Shown: one piece after another, positions 34,875 to 46,095 of the stretch
Numbering within the stretch: the first letter of the stretch is position 1
Layout: the number at the start of each line of letters is the position of its first letter
Assembly: GCA_049322755.1 (NCBI GenBank)
Contig: JBMOQX010000017.1
Location: 62,001 to 126,000 of the forward strand
Origin: DATIUV01 sp049322755
GTDB taxonomy: Bacteria > Pseudomonadota > Gammaproteobacteria > Burkholderiales > UBA6910
Reading direction: 5' to 3'
Length of the DNA: 64,000 nucleotides
The notes under the pieces: model-generated
The model's input: the letters and a program-made list of their open reading frames with translations, nothing else
What the model was told of the DNA's origin: nothing
Database searches by the model: none
Position numbers and translations under genes: made by a program

Positions 34875-36176
34875 TTGGATCGTGTGCCCATCGGCGCCCT
34901 GTTCGGCGCCCTCGCAGTTCTGCTCGTCTGCTCCGCTTTCTTCTCCATCTCGGAGACCGCGATGATGGCGCTAAATCGCTATCGTCTCCGGCATCTGGCG
35001 CAGAAAGGCCAACGCGGCGCGCGCCTGGCCGCGCGGCTGCTCGCCAACACCGACAAGCTGCTAAGCGTCATTCTGCTCGGGAACAACCTGGTGAACATGG
35101 CCGCTGCCGCCCTGGTGACGGTCCTCACGATACGCCTTTACGGCGACGGCGAGCTGGCGGTCAGTCTCGCGACGCTGCTCCTGACCGTCATCGTGCTGAT
35201 TTTCTGCGAGATCACCCCCAAGGTGATCGCGGCCTCGCACCCGGAGCCCATCGCGTTCACCGCCAGCTACTTGCTCACGCCGCTACTGAAAATCGTCTAC
35301 CCGCTGGTGTGGGTCCTCAACCTGGCGGTGCGCGGCCTGCTCTGGCTGCTGCGGGTGCGCCAGCCCGCGGACGGACCGCCGCGCCTGAGCATGGAGGAAC
35401 TGCGCACCCTGGTGTTGGAAGCGGGCAAGTACATTCCGCAGAAACACCAGTCCATTCTGGTCAACCTGTTCGAGCTGGAGGGCATCCGCGTCGACGACGT
35501 GATGGTGCCGCGCAGTCACATCGAAGCGGTCGACCTCGACGCGCCCATGGAAAAGATCAAGGATCAGGTCTCCACGTCCTATCACACGCGGCTGCTGGTA
35601 TACCGCGGGGAGTTGGACAGCATTGTCGGCATCCTGCACGCCCGGCGCGTGCTCAATCTTTTCAATGACCCCGGGACCACGTCAGACGACCTGGCCCGGG
35701 TGTCCCAAACCCCCTATTTCGTGCCCAGCGGCACCCCGTTGTTGACCCAGTTGCATCAGTTCCAGGAGAACCAGCAGCGCTTAGGGCTGGTCGTGGACGA
35801 GTACGGCGAGCTGCAGGGCCTCATCACTGTGGAAGACATCCTGGAAGAAATCGTCGGCGAGTTCACCACCCATTCGCCGGCGGCAGCGGGGGGATTCACG
35901 CGGCTCGAGGACGGCAGTTATCTGGTGGAGGGGGCAACGACCCTGCGGGAGCTCAACCGCAAGCTGGGATTCGCGCTGCCGCTGGACGGCCCGCGCACGC
36001 TTAATGGCCTGATCCTGGAGCACTTTCAGGATATTCCGGAGGCCGGCACCAGCGTCAAGATCGGGGATCAGCCCATGGAAATCGTGCAGACGCAGGATCG
36101 GGCGGTACGCATGGTCCGGGTATTCCCGCCCTTGCCCAAGGACACCGACCGCCCGCTGGCAGACGCGGAGCACTAA
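34875..36176 (+). CDS. HlyC/CorC (CNNM-type) transporter with CBS domains
   Basis: A 433-residue protein with an N-terminal DUF21 membrane domain (about residues 5-190, with the motif SAFFSISETAMMALN and ITPKVIAASHPEP), two CBS domains (VDDVMVPRSHIEAVD...; LGLVVDEYGELQGLITVEDI) and a C-terminal CorC_HlyC domain (TRLEDGSYLVEGATTLRELN). CNNM/CorB proteins are linked to magnesium or cobalt efflux. The start is TTG at 34875 with AGGTAA upstream; a GTG four codons later is possible. It follows the CcsA-type gene by 77 bases. In related genomes pilB follows; here it does not. Confidence 0.92.
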   Translation: MDRVPIGALFGALAVLLVCSAFFSISETAMMALNRYRLRHLAQKGQRGARLAARLLANTDKLLSVILLGNNLVNMAAAALVTVLTIRLYGDGELAVSLATLLLTVIVLIFCEITPKVIAASHPEPIAFTASYLLTPLLKIVYPLVWVLNLAVRGLLWLLRVRQPADGPPRLSMEELRTLVLEAGKYIPQKHQSILVNLFELEGIRVDDVMVPRSHIEAVDLDAPMEKIKDQVSTSYHTRLLVYRGELDSIVGILHARRVLNLFNDPGTTSDDLARVSQTPYFVPSGTPLLTQLHQFQENQQRLGLVVDEYGELQGLITVEDILEEIVGEFTTHSPAAAGGFTRLEDGSYLVEGATTLRELNRKLGFALPLDGPRTLNGLILEHFQDIPEAGTSVKIGDQPMEIVQTQDRAVRMVRVFPPLPKDTDRPLADAEH

Positions 36177-36309
36177 GCCATCTCAGGCGCAAAAGCTAAA
36201 ATATTTAAAAACAAAAATTTAGGTTGTTTATTGAATCTCAAGTATTATGATAGGATGCTGGTCAGTTGATTAGCCAGTACGGTTGGCGGGCTCCACGAGC
36301 CCGCCCCGA
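36177..36309. other. AT-rich spacer and hairpin upstream of the pilC promoter
   Basis: The stretch 36190-36260 is strikingly AT-rich for this genome (AAATATTTAAAAACAAAAAT), as often found upstream of sigma-54 promoters where IHF or activators bind. A perfect hairpin GCGGGCTC-CAC-GAGCCCGC lies at 36286-36304; without a U-run it is at best a weak terminator for the corC-type gene. No coding remnant of pilB is seen. Confidence 0.5.
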
Positions 36310-36326
36310 TGGCACGATGCCTGCTT
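36310..36326 (+). promoter_or_regulatory. Sigma-54 (RpoN) promoter of pilC-pilD
   Basis: TGGCACGATGCCTGCTT matches the -24/-12 consensus: GG at 36311-36312 and GC at 36323-36324 with exactly ten bases between. The expected transcript start is near 36336, about 35 bases before the pilC ATG, which has the ribosome-binding site AGGGGGA. RpoN control of type IV pilus genes is well known (pilA). Confidence 0.72.
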
Positions 36327-36371
36327 GAAAGTAGCGACCTGCACCCGGTTCCGGGTCGATAGGGGGACCAC

Positions 36372-37598
36372 ATGGCAACCGCAGTAGCAACCGCAGACAA
36401 AAAGCCGAAGGATTTCGTCTTCGCGTGGGAAGGCCGGGACAAGACCGGCAAGATGATCAAGGGCGAGATGCGCGCCACCGGCGAGGCGCTCGTGAGCGCG
36501 ACGTTGCGCCGGCAAGGCATCAACGTGGTCAAGGTCCGCAGGCAGCGGGCAAGGATGGGCAAGAAGATCACGGAGAAGGACATCACCCTGTTCACGCGCC
36601 AGCTGGCCACGATGATGAAATCGGGCGTCCCCCTACTTCAGGCGTTCGATATCGTTGCCCGCGGACATTCCAATCCGTCGGTGACCAAACTGCTGACCGA
36701 GATTCGCACCGACGTGGAAACCGGAAGCGCCCTGCACACGGCGTTCCGTAAACATCCCCTTTATTTTGACCAGTTGTTCTGCAACCTGGTGGAAGCGGGC
36801 GAGGCGGCCGGTATCCTGGACAACCTGCTGGACCGGCTCGCCACCTACAAGGAAAAGATTCTCGCGATCAAGAGCAAGATCAAGTCGGCGATGTTCTACC
36901 CGCTGTCGATCATCGTGGTGGCGTTCGTCATCACCGCCGTGATCATGATCTTCGTGGTGCCCGCCTTCAAGGACCTGTTCGAGGGCTTCGGCGCTCAGCT
37001 GCCCGGCCCGACGCTGGTAGTGATTGCAATCTCGAACTTCTTCGTGGAATGGTGGTGGGCGATCTTCGGCAGCATCGGCTTCACGATCTGGTTCTTCTTC
37101 TACACCTGGAAGCGCTCCATCAAGATGCAACGCATTATGGACCGCATAATGCTGCGGCTGCCCGTGTTCGGCGATGTCATACGCAAAGCGACGATCGCGC
37201 GCTGGAGCCGCACGCTGTCGACGATGTTCGCCGCCGGCGTGCCACTTGTGGAGGCCCTGGACTCGGTGGGGGGCGCATCCGGCAACTATGTCTACTGGGA
37301 TGCGACCAAATCAATCCAGAAGGAAGTTTCCACCGGTACCAGTCTGACCGTGTCGATGCAAAACGTGAGCGTTTTTCCCAGCATGGTGGTCCAGATGGTC
37401 GCCATCGGCGAGGAGTCGGGATCGCTGGATGCGATGCTGAGCAAGGTCGCCGATTTCTTCGAACGCGAAGTGGACGACGCGGTGGAGGCCCTCTCGAGTC
37501 TGATGGAACCGATGATCATGGTGGTGCTGGGGGTGCTGATCGGCGGCCTGGTCATCGCCATGTACCTGCCGATCTTCAAGATGGGGTCGGTCGTCTAA
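36372..37598 (+). CDS. pilC: Type IV pilus inner-membrane platform protein PilC
   Basis: A 408-residue protein with two T2SS/GspF domains (about residues 75-200 and 278-400) separated and followed by membrane helices (YPLSIIVVAFVITAVIMIF, IFGSIGFTIWFFFYT, MIMVVLGVLIGGLVIAMYLP). Family signatures: FTRQLATMMKSGVPLLQAF and its repeat WSRTLSTMFAAGVPLVEAL. PilC is the platform on which the extension and retraction ATPases act. The usual upstream gene, pilB, is absent. pilD follows by 43 bases. Confidence 0.96.
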   Translation: MATAVATADKKPKDFVFAWEGRDKTGKMIKGEMRATGEALVSATLRRQGINVVKVRRQRARMGKKITEKDITLFTRQLATMMKSGVPLLQAFDIVARGHSNPSVTKLLTEIRTDVETGSALHTAFRKHPLYFDQLFCNLVEAGEAAGILDNLLDRLATYKEKILAIKSKIKSAMFYPLSIIVVAFVITAVIMIFVVPAFKDLFEGFGAQLPGPTLVVIAISNFFVEWWWAIFGSIGFTIWFFFYTWKRSIKMQRIMDRIMLRLPVFGDVIRKATIARWSRTLSTMFAAGVPLVEALDSVGGASGNYVYWDATKSIQKEVSTGTSLTVSMQNVSVFPSMVVQMVAIGEESGSLDAMLSKVADFFEREVDDAVEALSSLMEPMIMVVLGVLIGGLVIAMYLPIFKMGSVV

Positions 37599-37641
37599 GG
37601 CATCCGGGCGCCCGGACCCTGCCCCGGGCGCCGATTCGTCC

Positions 37642-38502
37642 GTGTCCCTGCTCACCACGTTTCAGGCGCAGCCGCTCCTGTTCGTCGCCGTCGCGACGCT
37701 GCTGGGACTGATCGTCGGCAGCTTCCTGAACGTCGTGATCTACCGCCTGCCGCTCATGATGGAACGGGACTGGCAGCACCAGTGCGCCGAGCTGCGCGGC
37801 GAGCCGGCCCCGGCGGTCGAGCGGTTCAACCTGCTGGTACCCCGATCGCGCTGCCCGTCCTGCGGTCACATGGTCACCGCGATCGAGAACGTTCCCGTGC
37901 TGAGCTGGCTCGCGTTGCGCGGGCGCTGTTCGGCGTGCAAATCCCGGATCAGCGCGCGCTATCCCGTGGTGGAAATCATGGCGGGTATCTTCGCCGGCTA
38001 CGCCGCATGGCATTTTGGCGCCGGCGTTGCCGCACTCGGAGCGATCTTTTTCTGCTGGGCCATGATCGCCCTCGCCTTCATCGACCTCGACACGCAGCTG
38101 CTGCCCGACTCCATCACGCTGCCGCTGCTCTGGGCGGGCCTGCTGCTCAACCTGATGGGCACCTACGTCGACCTGCGCTCTGCCGTTGTCGGCGCCGTCG
38201 CCGGCTACCTGGCGCTGTGGTCGGTGTACTGGCTGTTCAAGCTGGCAACCGGCAAGGAGGGCATGGGCTATGGCGATTTCAAACTCCTCGCGGCAATCGG
38301 CGCCTGGCTGGGGTGGAAGATGCTGCCGGCGGTCATCTTCCTGTCTTCCGTTGTCGGCGCCGCGGTAGGCATTGGCCTGATCCTGGCCCTGGGCCGCGAT
38401 CGCAACATCCCCATTCCTTTCGGTCCCTACTTGGCCGGCGGCGGCCTGATCGCGCTGTTCTGGGGTGAACGCCTCACCGCCGCCTATCTCGGAATCCTGT
38501 GA
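37642..38502 (+). CDS. pilD: Prepilin peptidase/N-methyltransferase PilD
   Basis: Membrane aspartyl protease that cleaves and methylates type IV prepilins. The 286-residue protein has the N-terminal methyltransferase-associated domain with the zinc cysteines C71, C74, C96 and C99 (CPSCGH, CSACK), the catalytic aspartate region FIDLDTQLLPD (D148/D150) and GMGYGDFK (D212), and about eight helices. GTG start. Its end overlaps the coaE start (GTGA). Confidence 0.96.
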   Translation: MSLLTTFQAQPLLFVAVATLLGLIVGSFLNVVIYRLPLMMERDWQHQCAELRGEPAPAVERFNLLVPRSRCPSCGHMVTAIENVPVLSWLALRGRCSACKSRISARYPVVEIMAGIFAGYAAWHFGAGVAALGAIFFCWAMIALAFIDLDTQLLPDSITLPLLWAGLLLNLMGTYVDLRSAVVGAVAGYLALWSVYWLFKLATGKEGMGYGDFKLLAAIGAWLGWKMLPAVIFLSSVVGAAVGIGLILALGRDRNIPIPFGPYLAGGGLIALFWGERLTAAYLGIL

Positions 38503-39110
38503 AGCTGCTGGTCGGTCTGACCGGCGGCATCGGCAGCGGCAAGAGCACGATTGCGGCCCGATTCAAGGAACTCGGCGCTGCCGTCGTGGATACCGACGAA
38601 ATTTCCCACCGCCTGACCGCCGCCGGCGGGGCGGCAATGCCGGCCATTGCGCAGGAGTTCGGCCCAGAGTTCCTCCGACCGGACGGTGCGCTTGACCGGG
38701 CCGTCATGAGGCGTCGCGTGTTCTCGGACCCCGGCGCGCGGCGCAGACTGGAACGCATTTTGCACCCGCTTATCCGGCGCGAGGCCGTTGACGAAGTGAA
38801 CCAGGGAAGCGGACCCTACGCGGTACTGGTGGTGCCGCTGCTCCTGGAAACCGGAGCTTATCGGGATCTGGTCCACCGGGTCCTGGTGGTGGACTGCCCG
38901 GTCGACCAGCAGATCGAGCGCACGATGCGCCGCAGCGGTCTGGTGCGCCCGGAGGTGGAGGCAATCATTGCCGCGCAGGTGACGCGCGAGGAACGGCTGG
39001 AGCGCGCCGACGATGTTGTGGACAACGGCGGTCCTCGTGGTGCGGCGCTGGCACAGGTCGACTTGCTGCACCGCCGCTATCTCGACCTTGCGGCATCGGC
39101 ACGCGCCTGA
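38499..39110 (+). CDS. coaE: Dephospho-CoA kinase
   Basis: CoaE phosphorylates dephospho-CoA, the last step of coenzyme A synthesis. The 203-residue protein starts at a GTG overlapping pilD by four bases and shows the P-loop GGIGSGKST (about residues 8-16), DTDEISH, the lid region RRVFSDPGARRRLERILHP and VVPLLLETG. Length and motifs are typical. The order pilD-coaE-zapD-yacG is standard in betaproteobacteria. Confidence 0.96.
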   Translation: MKLLVGLTGGIGSGKSTIAARFKELGAAVVDTDEISHRLTAAGGAAMPAIAQEFGPEFLRPDGALDRAVMRRRVFSDPGARRRLERILHPLIRREAVDEVNQGSGPYAVLVVPLLLETGAYRDLVHRVLVVDCPVDQQIERTMRRSGLVRPEVEAIIAAQVTREERLERADDVVDNGGPRGAALAQVDLLHRRYLDLAASARA

Positions 39111-39177
39111 GCCGGCGCCGAATTGTCATTCCCCGGTCATTCGTTCACAATGACGGACAAAATTTCCCGGCGCCGCA

Positions 39178-39933
39178 GTGGTTTTATACGAGTACCCCCT
39201 CAACGAACGGATCCGGACCTTTCTTCGGCTCGAAGACCTGTTCGATCGTTCCCTCTACTTCTCGTCCAAGTTCGATAGCCTGGATCACCACGTCGCCCTG
39301 GTGACGATCTTCGAGATCATCGACGTCGCCGGACGATCCGAACTTAAAAGCGACCTCTACCAGGAAATCGAGCGCCAACGCTCCGGTCTGGAGGCGCTGC
39401 GCGGCAATCCGGCCGTCGCCGCCGACAGGCTTGAGGAGGTCCTGATTGCGGTGGATTCCGCGAGCCGCGGTCTCACCGGGATGTCGGGCAAGGTGGGCCA
39501 GCACATCCGCGACAACGAATGGCTGATGAGCATCAAGCAGCGCACGTCGATTCCCGGCGGCGTGTGCGAGTTCGACCTGCCTTCCTACCATTACTGGCTG
39601 AGCCAGGATTCCGACGCCCGCCGGCGCAAGCTCTCCGAGTGGCTGGTGCCGATGCTGCCGCTGCGTGAAGCGGTGCACGTCATGCTGCGCCTGCTGCGGG
39701 AAACGGGCAAGGCGGCGCCCCAGGTGGCCCAGAACGGCGTGTTCCAGCAGATGCTGGCCGGTCGCGTCGCCCAGATGCTTTCGATCCGGATCCCCGAGGG
39801 CCTGCCGTGCGTTCCGGAAATCAGCGCCAACAAGTACGCGCTCAACATCCGCTTCATTTCCCCCGCCGTCGACCAGCGACCCAAGACCTTCGAGCACGAC
39901 GTCGAGTTCGAGCTCTGTTACTACAATCTCTAG
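39178..39933 (+). CDS. zapD: Cell division protein ZapD
   Basis: ZapD (YacF) binds the C-terminal tail of FtsZ and bundles its filaments. The 251-residue protein begins (GTG) MVLYEYPLNERIRTFLRLED and has the family segments RSLYFSSKFDSLDHHVALVTI, LMSIKQRTSIPGGVCEFDLP and the ending EHDVEFELCYYNL. It is followed by yacG 12 bases on. The FtsZ partner gene lies in the same window at 48741-49892. Confidence 0.95.
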   Translation: MVLYEYPLNERIRTFLRLEDLFDRSLYFSSKFDSLDHHVALVTIFEIIDVAGRSELKSDLYQEIERQRSGLEALRGNPAVAADRLEEVLIAVDSASRGLTGMSGKVGQHIRDNEWLMSIKQRTSIPGGVCEFDLPSYHYWLSQDSDARRRKLSEWLVPMLPLREAVHVMLRLLRETGKAAPQVAQNGVFQQMLAGRVAQMLSIRIPEGLPCVPEISANKYALNIRFISPAVDQRPKTFEHDVEFELCYYNL

Positions 39934-39945
39934 CCTTCGCCTGCC

Positions 39946-40158
39946 GTGCCCCGACGCGACACAGACAGCGCTCCCGTGGTCAGCTGCCCGGTCTGCGGAA
40001 AAGCGGTGGTGTGGAAATCCGAGAGCCGCTTTCGGCCGTTCTGCTCCGAGCGCTGCAAGCTGATCGATCTGGGACAGTGGGCGAACGAACGGCATCGTAT
40101 TCCCGGCGAGGCTGTTCCCGACGAAGGATCTGAGACGCCTGACTCGGACGTCCGCTGA
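39946..40158 (+). CDS. yacG: DNA gyrase inhibitor YacG
   Basis: A 70-residue zinc protein with the four-cysteine motif CPVCGKAVVW...FCSERCKLIDLGQW. In E. coli YacG binds GyrB and blocks DNA binding. It has a GTG start and an acidic tail (PDEGSETPDSD). Its stop overlaps the start of the Nudix-ThiE gene by one base. Confidence 0.94.
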   Translation: MPRRDTDSAPVVSCPVCGKAVVWKSESRFRPFCSERCKLIDLGQWANERHRIPGEAVPDEGSETPDSDVR

Positions 40159-41096
40159 TGCCGGGCGGCGAGCAGGAAGTCGCCGTTGCGGTCATCTTCC
40201 GGGACGACGGACGCTTCTTGCTGGGGCGCCGCCCCGCCGGGAAACCCTACGCCGGCTATTGGGAGTTCCCGGGCGGCAAGGTGGAGCCCGGGGAGCCGGT
40301 CGCCGACGCGTTGCGGCGGGAATTGCGCGAGGAGCTCGGCCTTGTGGTCGACAAAGCCTACCCCTGGCTCGCGCGCCGCTACGTCTACCCGCATGCAACG
40401 GTCAATCTGCGCTTTTTCCGCGTGACCGGGTGGCGGGGCGAGCTGCGGGATCTCGAGCATGAGGCGGTGGCCTGGCAATCGCCGGGCGCTGTCGACGTCG
40501 CCCCGCTGCTTCCCGCCAACGGCCCGATTCTCAAGGCCCTGCAACTGCCGGCGCAATACGCGATCACCAACGCCGGCGCCTACGGCACCGCCGCGTTCAT
40601 GCAACGGCTGGAGCGCGCGCTGGATCACGGTGTTCGTCTGATCCAGGTACGGGAACCCGCGCTGACCAAGGCCGAACTGCAGGATTTCGCCCACGCGGTG
40701 ATCGCTCGAGCCCGCCCCCACGGGGCGCAAGTTCTGGTGAATTCCGACCCGGAACTGGCACAAGGTGCGGGCGCCGACGGGGTACACCTCAGCGCGAGCC
40801 GCCTGATGCAACTCGGGCAGAGGCCCGACCTGCCCTGGTGCTCGGCCTCGTGTCACGACGCCCGGGAACTCGATCACGCCGCCCGCATCGGGCTGGATTT
40901 CGCCGTCCTGGGGCCAGTCAGGCCCACCCAGAGCCATCCCGGCGCGTCACCTTTGGGTTGGGCGCGTTTTCGCGAGCTGGTCCAGGACTACCCCCTGCCG
41001 GTGTTCGCCATCGGCGGCATGGATTCCGGTTGCCTGGAGGAGGCCTGGCGCTGCGGCGCCCACGGCATCGCGCTCATGCGCGCCGCCTGGGGCTGA
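40158..41096 (+). CDS. Fusion of Nudix (MutT-like) hydrolase and thiamine-phosphate-synthase-like domain
   Basis: The 312-residue protein joins two domains. Residues about 5-130 are a Nudix hydrolase with the box GGKVEPGEPVADALRRELREELG (residues about 39-61), like MutT, which removes 8-oxo-dGTP. Residues about 132-312 resemble ThiE/TenI: LIQVREPALTKAEL, VLVNSDPELAQGAGADGVHL, SASCHDARELDHAARIGLDFAVLGPV and VFAIGGM. The second part has changes in the usual phosphate-binding ends, so real ThiE activity is uncertain. This fusion is known in betaproteobacteria as a Nudix family protein. It ends 4 bases before the convergent ATPase gene. Confidence 0.92.
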   Translation: MPGGEQEVAVAVIFRDDGRFLLGRRPAGKPYAGYWEFPGGKVEPGEPVADALRRELREELGLVVDKAYPWLARRYVYPHATVNLRFFRVTGWRGELRDLEHEAVAWQSPGAVDVAPLLPANGPILKALQLPAQYAITNAGAYGTAAFMQRLERALDHGVRLIQVREPALTKAELQDFAHAVIARARPHGAQVLVNSDPELAQGAGADGVHLSASRLMQLGQRPDLPWCSASCHDARELDHAARIGLDFAVLGPVRPTQSHPGASPLGWARFRELVQDYPLPVFAIGGMDSGCLEEAWRCGAHGIALMRAAWG

Positions 41097-41100
41097 GCGC

Positions 41101-41985
41101 TTACCGGCGGCGCCCCTTGGCAATACGTTGTCGACCAGCCCAATCGCGCGCGAATTGCCAGGCGACACGGCCGCTGCGGGAGCCCCGCAGCAGCGCCCAC
41201 TGCAGCGCCTCCTGGCGGACCGCCTCGCCGCCAGGGTCCGCCTCGAGATGGCGCAACCAGTGAGCGACGATCGCCAGATATTCATCCTGGGTGAACGGAT
41301 AGAACGACACCCACAGTCCGAATCGTTCTGACAGGGAAACCTTTTCCTCCACCGTTTCCCCCGGGTGGATCTCGTCGCCCACCCGTTTCGCCTCGAGATT
41401 CTCCTGCATGTACTCGGGCATCAGGTGGCGCCGGTTCGAAGTCGCGTACACCAGCACGTTCTCGGAAGCGGCGGCGACGGATCCGTCCAGGACCGCCTTG
41501 AGCGCCTTGTAGCCCGGCTCGTCCGCTTCGAACGACAGGTCATCGCAAAACAGCACGAAGCGCTCCGGCCGGTCGTGCACCTGATCGACGATGTCCGGCA
41601 GGTCGAGGAGATCCTGCTTTTCAACTTCGATGACCCGCAGCCCCTTGGGCGCGTACTTGTTCAGCACGCCCTTCACCAGCGAGGACTTGCCGGTGCCCCG
41701 CGCTCCCGTGAGAAGCACGTTGTTGGCGGGCGCGCCGCCCACGAACTGGTGGGTATTCTGGTCGATCAGCTGTTTCTGGCGGTCGATACCCTGCAGATCC
41801 TTGAGCGAAATCCGATGAATGTGGGTCACCGGCTGCAGGATTCCTCCCCGCGTGCCCCGCTTTCGCCATCGAAACGCAATGGATGCCTTCCAGTCCACCG
41901 GCGGCGGCGCCCCGGGCACGATCTCCTCGAGACGGCCGATCAACGCGTGGGCGCGTTCCACCAGTTCCTTGAGTTCGCGATCCAT
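41101..41985 (-). CDS. DUF815-type P-loop ATPase
   Basis: A 294-residue AAA-like protein with the Walker A motif GARGTGKSSLVKG, a Walker B stretch FVLFCDDLSFE, the sensor region VLVYATSNRRHLMPE, and the family ending SGRVAWQFARDWAGR. The biological role of this widespread family is not known. The ATG at 41985 (MDRELKELVERAHALIGRLEE) is chosen; the frame is open upstream into argJ but not family-like. It lies 20 bases after argJ, so it is probably co-transcribed. Confidence 0.88.
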   Translation of the reverse strand: MDRELKELVERAHALIGRLEEIVPGAPPPVDWKASIAFRWRKRGTRGGILQPVTHIHRISLKDLQGIDRQKQLIDQNTHQFVGGAPANNVLLTGARGTGKSSLVKGVLNKYAPKGLRVIEVEKQDLLDLPDIVDQVHDRPERFVLFCDDLSFEADEPGYKALKAVLDGSVAAASENVLVYATSNRRHLMPEYMQENLEAKRVGDEIHPGETVEEKVSLSERFGLWVSFYPFTQDEYLAIVAHWLRHLEADPGGEAVRQEALQWALLRGSRSGRVAWQFARDWAGRQRIAKGRRR

Positions 41986-42005
41986 TTCGGGTGTCGATCC
42001 GCCAG

Positions 42006-43235
42006 TCAGGTCCGGTACTCGGCGTTGATGCGCACGTAATCGTAGGAAAAATCGCAGGTCCAGACCGTCGCGGCCGCGCTCCCCCGGCCCAGCTCCACCC
42101 GCACCAGCACTTCGGGCTCCGCCATCACCGCCTGTCCGCGTTCCTCTGCATAGCTTGCCGCCCGTCCCCCGCGCTCCGCCACCAGCACCTCCCCGAGGTA
42201 AAGCCGTACACCGGAAACGTCCAGATCGCCGATACCGGCGTAGCCGATCGCCGCTAGAATTCGCCCGAGATTGGGATCGGAGGCGAAAAACGCGGTCTTG
42301 ACCAGGGGCGATCGCGCGATGGCATACGCGACCGTGCGGCACTCCGCCTCGTCTCGCCCGGCTTCGACACGGATCGTGATGAACTTTGTGGCACCTTCGC
42401 CATCCCGCACGATCGCCTGCGCCAGCGTGACCGCCACTTCGGCGATCGCCTCCCTCAATGCCGACGCACCCGGCGAACTGCCATCGACGATCCGCCCATT
42501 ACCTGCCGTGCCGGTGGCCACCAGCACCAGCGCGTCATTCGTGGAGGTGTCGCCATCCACCGAAATGCAGTTGAACGAGCGGTCCGCCACCTGGCGGACC
42601 AGACTATCGAGTTCCGCCCCCTCCACATCAGCGTCAGTGGCGATGAAGCCCAGCATGGTGGCCATGTTGGGATGGATCATGCCCGCACCCTTGGCGATGC
42701 CGGTAACCGTCACCGGTCGACCATCCAGCATGATGCGCCGTGAAGCGGCCTTCGGTACCGTGTCCGTCGTCATGATCGCCCCGGCGGCCCGCGCCCAGCC
42801 CTCTGCGGTAAGCGTCCCGACGCAGGACGGCAATTCGCCCGCCAGACGCTCGACGGGCAACCGCTCCATGATCACACCGGTCGAGAAGGGGAGAACCTGC
42901 TGCGGCGTGCAGTCCAGCAATCGCGCCGCGGCCTCGCAGGTACTGCGGGCGTCAACGATGCCCGCTTCGCCAGTGCCCGCATTGGCGCACCCGGTATTGA
43001 CGACCAACGCGCGAATCTTGCGGGTGTGCGCCAGATGCTCCCGGGCAACTGTAACCGGCGCTGCGCAGAAACGGTTCTGGGTGAACACGGCAGCCACGCG
43101 GCTGCCCGGGGTCAGCTCCATCACCAGGAGATCGTCACGGCCCGCCTTGCGGATGCCCGCCTGGGCCACCCCCAGGCGCACGCCACCGACGACGTGCAGC
43201 GTACCGGGTGCTGGGGGACTCAGATTCACGGCCAT
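42006..43235 (-). CDS. argJ: Bifunctional ornithine acetyltransferase/N-acetylglutamate synthase ArgJ
   Basis: ArgJ moves the acetyl group from N-acetylornithine to glutamate, the cyclic arginine route. The 409-residue precursor cleaves itself before Thr193 in GMIHPNMATML to give two subunits. Also seen: VFTQNRFCAAPV, NTGCANAGTGE, VDGDTSTNDALV and TKFITIRVEAG. Betaproteobacteria often use ArgJ rather than ArgE, so the M20 peptidase fragment at 32175-32486 is not needed for this pathway. It sits 30 bases after secA. Confidence 0.96.
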   Translation of the reverse strand: MAVNLSPPAPGTLHVVGGVRLGVAQAGIRKAGRDDLLVMELTPGSRVAAVFTQNRFCAAPVTVAREHLAHTRKIRALVVNTGCANAGTGEAGIVDARSTCEAAARLLDCTPQQVLPFSTGVIMERLPVERLAGELPSCVGTLTAEGWARAAGAIMTTDTVPKAASRRIMLDGRPVTVTGIAKGAGMIHPNMATMLGFIATDADVEGAELDSLVRQVADRSFNCISVDGDTSTNDALVLVATGTAGNGRIVDGSSPGASALREAIAEVAVTLAQAIVRDGEGATKFITIRVEAGRDEAECRTVAYAIARSPLVKTAFFASDPNLGRILAAIGYAGIGDLDVSGVRLYLGEVLVAERGGRAASYAEERGQAVMAEPEVLVRVELGRGSAAATVWTCDFSYDYVRINAEYRT

Positions 43236-43265
43236 CGCGGGGGACAGCGCCGGGACCGCGGCCGC

Positions 43266-45980
<2,715 letters not shown>

Positions 45981-46034
45981 CTGGAATCCCGGATCGGCGG
46001 AGCGCAACGGACCGCCGCTGGAAAGTCAGCCCAT

Positions 46035-46072
46035 AAAAAATGACGAGGGGTGAGGTGCGATCACCTCACCCC
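46035..46072 (-). terminator. Rho-independent terminator after the M23 peptidase gene
   Basis: GGGGTGAGGTG (46047-46057) and CACCTCACCCC (46062-46072) form a perfect 11-pair stem with a four-base loop. On the minus strand it is followed, after TCGTCA, by a T-run (46040-46035). It separates the M23 gene from secA, and the secA promoter should lie between 46035 and 45981. Confidence 0.85.
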
Positions 46073-46095
46073 CGGAAATGTCCGCATGCACCAAC

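Noticed and set aside
36286..36304. Perfect hairpin as a terminator of the CorC-type gene
   Set aside because: Strong stem but no U-run on either side; kept only as part of the spacer description.
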